Position numbers and translations under genes: made by a program. From Leishmania infantum JPCM5 (lineage: Eukaryota > Euglenozoa > Kinetoplastea > Trypanosomatida > Trypanosomatidae): a DNA stretch of 64,000 nt. The stretch spans positions 528,928 through 592,927 of the forward strand of contig NC_009405.2 of NCBI RefSeq assembly GCF_000002875.2, written 5' to 3'. Below the pieces are notes generated by a model that ran no database searches, was not told the DNA's origin, and worked only from the letters and a program-made list of their open reading frames with translations. Position 1 is the stretch's first letter. Each line of letters starts with the position of its first letter. Below, piece after piece: positions 58,934 to 64,000 of the stretch.

Positions 58934-61048
58934 CTACGCTGCCGACATCAAGAGGTGCTTGCGATCCTTTATAAGCTGCAAGAAACGGCGATTTGTGAAA
59001 GGATCTTCGTCCACTGTCGCCGTTGCCGTTGATGGCGACGGCGCAGCGGGCGGTGCAACGGCCGCCGCCGTGCCACCGCTTCCGTGCCGCTTTAGCTCTT
59101 CCAGCCGCTGCCACTGCGACTCTAAGAGGTGCAGTTCGCGCCTCAGTGACGTAGCGGAGGTCGCAGACGATGACGACGACAGCGGTGGCGATGGCTCGAC
59201 GGCCGACGAATGTGCAGCTGACAAGGCAGGGGACACAGGTCGCTTGGCATGTGGCATGGGTGCGGTTGGTTGCAGGTGAGTCTGCCGCGAAAACGCTCGC
59301 TCCAGCGGATGCAGCAGCCCCTTCTCCGGCGGAGCTCTCGTCGCCCTAGTCGTTGCCGGGGGCGCAGTGCGTCGGTGCCGCTTCTCCTCGGCCCCCTCGT
59401 CTGCGGTGATGTTGCCTCCATACCTCGCCACCTTTCCTGGTGACATGACCACCTCCTCGTAGCGGCTCCGCAACCGGCGGTAAAGGTGCTCCATTTTCTC
59501 CACATACGCTTCGGCAGCACTCACGGCGCGCTTCATGCGAGCGGTCACGCTGCTGCAATCTCTCTCTTGCACGACATCTTCGCCATATACTTGAAGCTGG
59601 TCAGGTTGAACACAGTGCGCCGCGTTCGTGCGCCGAGGCGCAACTTGCACGGTCTGCCCCTTCGCACATCGTTGTATGTCACTGCTCCCGCTGCCACTCG
59701 ACGCATAAACGCGACGCTCTACCCCTTGCGGTGGATCAGAGTGCGCTGTCGTCGTTGTGGGGCTCCTAGGGGAGGTCGCGCCCGAGGCAGAGAACGAGCC
59801 CACCGACCGCCGTGCCGCTCTACCGGTGCCGACAGTGTGGCCCGCAGCGTAGCGAGAGCCCGACGAGGCAACGGAGCGTTGCTTTGCGGCGTGAGAACCA
59901 CCGGCGTCACCCCGCGATGCGACTGCGACTGGTGTCTCCACAGAACCTGCGGGGACCGCCACACCGTGCCGCGACGGAGCTGCTGCCTCTGCATGCGGGC
60001 GCGCAGCATTTGCCGGCGGATGCCGTGAAGGCTGCGTGGTTGGCCTTGCCGACGCACGTGACGACGATGATGCATGTCTGCTGCTTCCAGCGCTGCTCGC
60101 AGAAGTGTCGGACGAGGACGCAGGGAGAGGAAGTGGGGGTGTCCCATAAAACCACCACGGCGGCGGAGGTGGCGGGGGGTATAGAAGCGGTGGTGGTATT
60201 GCCCAAACGTGCGGCGCCGCCACCATGCCTCGTGCTGCAGCCTCAGCTGCTGACGCAGACACCACTGGCAGCGATAGCTGCGGCAGCACGTGCGGCGGCA
60301 TTGGAAACGTGGAAGGAAGAGGCAGATCACTCGGCTTTGGCCACTCCGTGCCCGACACGTCGCTGTGGTGCCCCTGCGCACGCAGCGGCACATCATCCGG
60401 GTAGCAGAAGGGAGCTCGCAGCGTTGCCTCCGTAGGGTCGTAGTAGTGGGCATAGTGGCGGTTCATGTTGCTGCTGTCCGGTAACGGCGTGCCGTAGATT
60501 GGCGGCGGTGGTATCCATGGAAGGTTCGCGAAAACACGCCCCGGGTGCGTGTGCGGTGGCTGGGTGGCAGCTCGTGACTGTGGTGCAACGGGGCTCAGGT
60601 TGTCTCGCCGGCTGCTGCCTGACCTGCCGCGTGCACTATGAATGCTCGCTTCAGAGGCACGCGTATCGACGGTGGCGGCGAACGAAGACGGCACCCTCGT
60701 CTGCGGGTTGCCGGGCGGTTGGTGAAGAAGCGCGTCCGCATTATCACCTTTGCATGTGTAGGAAGACGACGCAGTGGGAGCGGCGCCGGGGTCATCGCCA
60801 TCTACGGCGGCCGACGGATGGGAGCCGCTGCGAAGACTGCGCTGGGAAAGGGCAGAAACCTTCGAGGTGGTGGACGTCGGCAGCCGGGCAGCCGGCTCCA
60901 GCAGACTTAGGGCATCGTCCTGGTCAGCACTACGTCTGCGAGGGATGGAAGACACACTCAGCGGCGGCTCAGCAGCAGCGGAGGCGACCTCCATCGAGGA
61001 GCTCATACTCCGCGAGCTTGAACCTGAAAAACGAATCGCAGAATGCAT
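58934..61048 (-). CDS. Proline/serine-rich protein of unknown function
   Basis: I do not recognise this protein. From the ATG at 61048 it has 704 residues (the frame opens 11 codons earlier at a TTG). Residues about 1-200 are serine/alanine-rich and disordered. A proline-rich stretch at about 260-315 includes LLYPPPPPPPWWFYGTPPLP. A predicted helix follows at about 490-530 (ARMKRAVSAAEAYVEKMEHL, then YRRLRSRYEEVVMSPGKVAR), and a second at about 645-675 (LRRELHLLESQWQRLEELKR). The chain ends with DPFTNRRFLQLIKDRKHLLM, a compact charged end that looks conserved rather than random. No signal peptide or membrane helix is seen. The short helices suggest a scaffold or cytoskeleton-associated protein, which is speculation. 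Confidence 0.6.
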   Translation of the reverse strand: MHSAIRFSGSSSRSMSSSMEVASAAAEPPLSVSSIPRRRSADQDDALSLLEPAARLPTSTTSKVSALSQRSLRSGSHPSAAVDGDDPGAAPTASSSYTCKGDNADALLHQPPGNPQTRVPSSFAATVDTRASEASIHSARGRSGSSRRDNLSPVAPQSRAATQPPHTHPGRVFANLPWIPPPPIYGTPLPDSSNMNRHYAHYYDPTEATLRAPFCYPDDVPLRAQGHHSDVSGTEWPKPSDLPLPSTFPMPPHVLPQLSLPVVSASAAEAAARGMVAAPHVWAIPPPLLYPPPPPPPWWFYGTPPLPLPASSSDTSASSAGSSRHASSSSRASARPTTQPSRHPPANAARPHAEAAAPSRHGVAVPAGSVETPVAVASRGDAGGSHAAKQRSVASSGSRYAAGHTVGTGRAARRSVGSFSASGATSPRSPTTTTAHSDPPQGVERRVYASSGSGSSDIQRCAKGQTVQVAPRRTNAAHCVQPDQLQVYGEDVVQERDCSSVTARMKRAVSAAEAYVEKMEHLYRRLRSRYEEVVMSPGKVARYGGNITADEGAEEKRHRRTAPPATTRATRAPPEKGLLHPLERAFSRQTHLQPTAPMPHAKRPVSPALSAAHSSAVEPSPPLSSSSSATSATSLRRELHLLESQWQRLEELKRHGSGGTAAAVAPPAAPSPSTATATVDEDPFTNRRFLQLIKDRKHLLMSAA

Positions 61049-62368
61049 CTCCGCGCGGAAAGGACGTGAGGGAGCGAGCAAGTAGCGTCTAGAAGGCTGA
61101 AGAGAGAAACGGCATATGTGCGAGCCGCTGAGCGTGCGTGCTTTGGACGACGCGGAGGGAGGGCGGTGAGGCGGGGGGGAGGGGGAGGTTTGCCTTGCGA
61201 TTGACGCACACCGTCCCTGACCACAGACGAAGGCGACAGAGCCAGCAAATAGGGGGAGGGAGGGAGGGAGGGGAGGGGAGGGGTCTAAAGCGGTGCCCTA
61301 TTTCTCTACGTGATGCCAGCGAGGAGGCACGCAAACAAACAACAGAGAAGGGGGAGGGAAAACGCCGCCACGCGCACGCCCATGAGGGAAGCACGGCGTG
61401 ACAGAAAAGAGCGGTAATACCAGCGAGCACGTCGCGCACGTGCACCTGAGTGCTGGTTTGTGTGTGTGTGTGTGTATCTTTCTCTTTCTATGCACACACA
61501 CACACACATACGCGCCCGCTAAGGGGTCAAGATGTGCACAGGCTGCCCTTGTTTCTTTCTCGATAGCCTCGCCTGCTTTAATGGCGCGAACGTCTTGAAA
61601 AGGAGAGCGGCGGTGGGAAGGGTGGGCACGAGCGTGAAGAAACCACGTGGAGAAACAAGTAGCGGCAGGTAGGCGAAGAGAGCGTGTGCGACAGCTGCTG
61701 TCCTCGTTTTGCCACCCGTCGCGTTATGCTTGGCACTAAGCTCAAGCGCGCAGAGGATGCTTTCGATGTGATCTGTCCATCTTGCCCTGCTGAGGTATCA
61801 CTGTCATCGAGCGCCATGAAGCCGTGCGCCATGAGGTTCCTGGAAGACTGTGCATTGCATCACTTGTGTTGCCTGGCACCACACGTCGGTGCGTCCCCTT
61901 CGCGACATTAACAGAGAACAACTTAAAGATTTGGGTACAAAACGCCGGGTGGGCAATGGACGGCTCCACCGCACGCACCCCCCTTCCCCCCCACACACAC
62001 ACGCGTACGCATACACCACTCCATCAAGGGGGCCAACAGTCATGAAGGCAGAGGAATCAGGAAGATGATGGGGGAAGGAGGAAGGTCCTACGGCATGTGA
62101 GAGCAACAACGGAATCGAACAAAGTAGAGGAGGACGAAAAGAGGGCCATGCGCCCCCCTCCATTCACTTCCTCTCCGCACACTCCTCTGCTCACCGCCAC
62201 AGCCTCACAGGAAACGTGTCTGAGACGAAAGAGGAGGGTGGCGGAGGGAGCGGCGGCAACACGGCAACGACGCCGACACACGCCTGAGGTGAGGCGCACG
62301 AGCGCGCAGCAGCGAGCCACTGCGCCATCACGAGGCGGGCTCGACTGCAGATTTGTTTGGGGACACTC
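61049..62368. other. 1.3-kb intergenic spacer
   Basis: No gene seen. It holds a run of GGGA/GGGGA units at about 61251-61283, a (TG)n at about 61459-61474 and a (CA)n near 61493-61507. It includes the 3' UTR of the TPR protein gene and the 5' UTR of the proline/serine-rich protein gene. Confidence 0.5.
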
Positions 62369-63424
62369 CTACTTCTCTGCCTCCTCGGCCTCCTTTGCCT
62401 TCTCCGTCTCCAGCGGGTTCTCAATCTTCTGACGAGCGCACAGCGCCGTGAGCATCGCCTCGCCGTCCGCCACGCCGCTCGCGTCGTCGTGGCGCCTGCA
62501 CCAGCTGATGTATTTGCGGCACGTTGCCACTGCCTGCGACACATCATCGAGGCCCTCAAAGGAAGCCAGGATCGCCTCGAGCGTCATCTTCACCAGCTCA
62601 AAGTCGTTCTCATCAATGTGCTGGTTCAGCGCCTCGATCAACGTGTCCAGTCCTTTGGCGTACAGCACCTTTGCCTCCGCCGTCTCGCCTTTGCTGGCGA
62701 GGGTTGTGGCCTGCACCGTCGTGCTGAGGCCGAGACCAGTAAGGACGGAGCGGCGCAGGTTCACCGCCGCCACCGCCTGCATCGGCATGGCAGACTTGGC
62801 ATCTACGTCGATCCAGCGCAGCACTTTCTGCAGTAGCTCCTGTGCCTCGACCGCCGCGCCGTGGCCGCCCTGCTTGCACAGCACGAACCCCATGAAGACC
62901 TCTATCTCAGCAATCTGCGCCTTGTCCTGCAGCTCAGCCTTGCAGTCGCGCAGAAGAGACTCGCGCGCCTTCTCGGCGCACCGGAGGGCTTCGTCGTATT
63001 GCCCCATTTTGTAGTGCGCCTGAGAGGCCTCCATGCAGAGCAGACTCTCGCACTGGATTGGCGCGTTCGTGGCACCGATCTCCTTCAGCATCTGCAGGCC
63101 GACCTGGACATGCTCAAGCAGCTTCGTGTGATCGCCAGATGCGCGAGCGGCCTCGATCTCCTCCGACAGCGCGTTCCACTTGGCCATGTAGGCCAGGTCT
63201 TGCTTCGCCACCTCTTCATTGAGGGTGAACTCCTCGACATTGACGGCCGACACCGGCGCTGCCCGAGCAGAGGAGCCTGCTTGCACCGCGGCGCTGCTGC
63301 AGTGCCTGCGCAACCACGACAGAGGGGCGCACGCCGCAGCAGGAGCAGCTACCACGCACCGCGACGGCGACGACGCGCACTGCGCGCGCCGCAGTGCAGG
63401 TGCGGAAAGGCGCTTCGCAAGCAT
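62369..63424 (-). CDS. Mitochondrial TPR-like helical repeat protein
   Basis: The product has 351 residues from the ATG at 63424. Residues 1-55 are rich in R, A, S and C with no acidic residue, a strong mitochondrial presequence. The rest is all-helical with several TPR-like pairs, the clearest being LLCMEASQAHYKMGQYDEAL then RCAEKARESLL, and later GETAEAKVLYAKGLDTLIEA. Spacing between pairs is looser than in classic TPR. It ends with an acid/lysine-rich tail of about 15 residues. TPR folds bind other proteins, and in trypanosomatid mitochondria many such proteins belong to RNA-processing or ribosome complexes; I cannot assign this one. Start and compartment are well supported, the exact repeat family less so. 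Confidence 0.75.
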   Translation of the reverse strand: MLAKRLSAPALRRAQCASSPSRCVVAAPAAACAPLSWLRRHCSSAAVQAGSSARAAPVSAVNVEEFTLNEEVAKQDLAYMAKWNALSEEIEAARASGDHTKLLEHVQVGLQMLKEIGATNAPIQCESLLCMEASQAHYKMGQYDEALRCAEKARESLLRDCKAELQDKAQIAEIEVFMGFVLCKQGGHGAAVEAQELLQKVLRWIDVDAKSAMPMQAVAAVNLRRSVLTGLGLSTTVQATTLASKGETAEAKVLYAKGLDTLIEALNQHIDENDFELVKMTLEAILASFEGLDDVSQAVATCRKYISWCRRHDDASGVADGEAMLTALCARQKIENPLETEKAKEAEEAEK

Positions 63425-64000
63425 GCTATGTGTCAGTGCTTGCGCGTGTGTGCGAGTGAAGGATCTGGTGTGTGAGAGCCGGGAACGATGGCCGGCCTCT
63501 TTGTGCTTCCCCCGTTCTCACGACACCAGAGGGCGATTAGACGGTGCCGTGTGCGCGCATTGATCAGCGTATGAGGGGCGCCGAGATAATGCGGGAAGAC
63601 GGGCGTTCATATATAAAAAGGAGGGGCAGAGGGGGGTTCAAGAGAGAGCGCGAGGAGGTGATGGTGCCGCCGCCGCCGCCGCCACACACACATGCAAGCA
63701 CCTGTCCACAGAGGCAAAGAGAGAGAGGGAGTGGAGTGATGAAGCCGCCCACACGCTAGCGCAGACGAGCACAATGATCTGTGCCACCAAGATACCATGT
63801 GCGTAGAGTGGTGCATGAGGGAGAGAGAGAGAAGGACGTCTCAATCGTTTCCGTAGCCTTCTCCTCCCTCCCCCTCCCTCCCCCTCACACACGCACACAC
63901 ACTTCGGGCTTCTTCGTTTTTTTTTTTAATTCGTTCCTCCCCAGTCGCCGAGAACCCCGAGGATGCCGGAGAAGGAGAGAGAGAAAGATGCAACACGGTG
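63425..64000. other. Spacer at right edge
   Basis: No gene seen. It should contain the 5' UTR of the TPR protein gene and part of the 3' UTR of an upstream gene outside the window. A (GCC)n run occurs at about 63664-63680 leading into CA repeats. Confidence 0.45.

Noticed and set aside
1..64000. CRISPR arrays, insertion sequences, bacterial promoters or operons
   Set aside because: Nothing of the kind is visible; gene style, spacer content and protein families are eukaryotic and kinetoplastid-like.

Overview
The window looks like a piece of a kinetoplastid chromosome, most likely Leishmania or a close relative in the Leishmaniinae. The evidence is GC-rich intron-less genes, long spacers full of (GT)n/(CA)n, poly-purine and AT microsatellites, pyrimidine tracts upstream of genes that suit spliced-leader trans-splicing, and every convincing gene on one strand. 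All 20 protein genes called here lie on the minus strand, so the window reads as one stretch of a polycistronic unit transcribed from high to low coordinates. No rRNA, tRNA, CRISPR array or bacterial-type operon signal was found. Several apparent long reading frames begin at GTG or TTG or run into untranslated sequence; I placed starts at the ATG that best fits family length, a targeting signal or an upstream pyrimidine tract.

In order of transcription (right to left): a mitochondrial TPR-like protein; a proline/serine-rich protein of unknown function; a large PRMT5-type arginine methyltransferase; a CYB5D1-type cytochrome-b5-domain protein (ciliary family); the E1-alpha subunit of branched-chain 2-oxoacid dehydrogenase; a DCC-family (DUF393) thiol oxidoreductase-like protein; a DUF971/GBBH-like N-terminal domain protein; a DHHC palmitoyltransferase; two neighbouring two-helix membrane proteins that look like divergent paralogues; a secreted or membrane-anchored cysteine-containing protein; a 1,583-residue PB1-domain protein; V-ATPase subunit H; the condensin ATPase SMC4; a small secreted protein; a phytanoyl-CoA dioxygenase-like protein that seems to lack its iron ligands; a coiled-coil protein ending in a GGQ release-factor domain; a RING-H2 protein with a 92-residue insertion; and a longin R-SNARE. 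As usual for trypanosomatids, neighbours do not form a pathway. At least four products (TPR, BCKDH E1-alpha, DUF971, GGQ protein) carry N-termini that suit mitochondrial import.

The most striking non-coding content is a family of about 450-bp interspersed repeats: seven copies, whole or partial, each lying just downstream of a coding region, i.e. in a probable 3' UTR. They resemble in length and position the SIDER2 retroposons of Leishmania, but the compared copies differ by only a few bases in over 300, which is unlike the usual 'degenerate' SIDERs and suggests recent spread or gene conversion. Other structures include a perfect 46-bp palindrome (53932-53977), a related AT hairpin (18661-18702), and an imperfect 49-nt hairpin (5701-5749).

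Limits: all family calls come from reading the translated sequence; no database search was run. Splice acceptors, starts and UTR limits are inferred.
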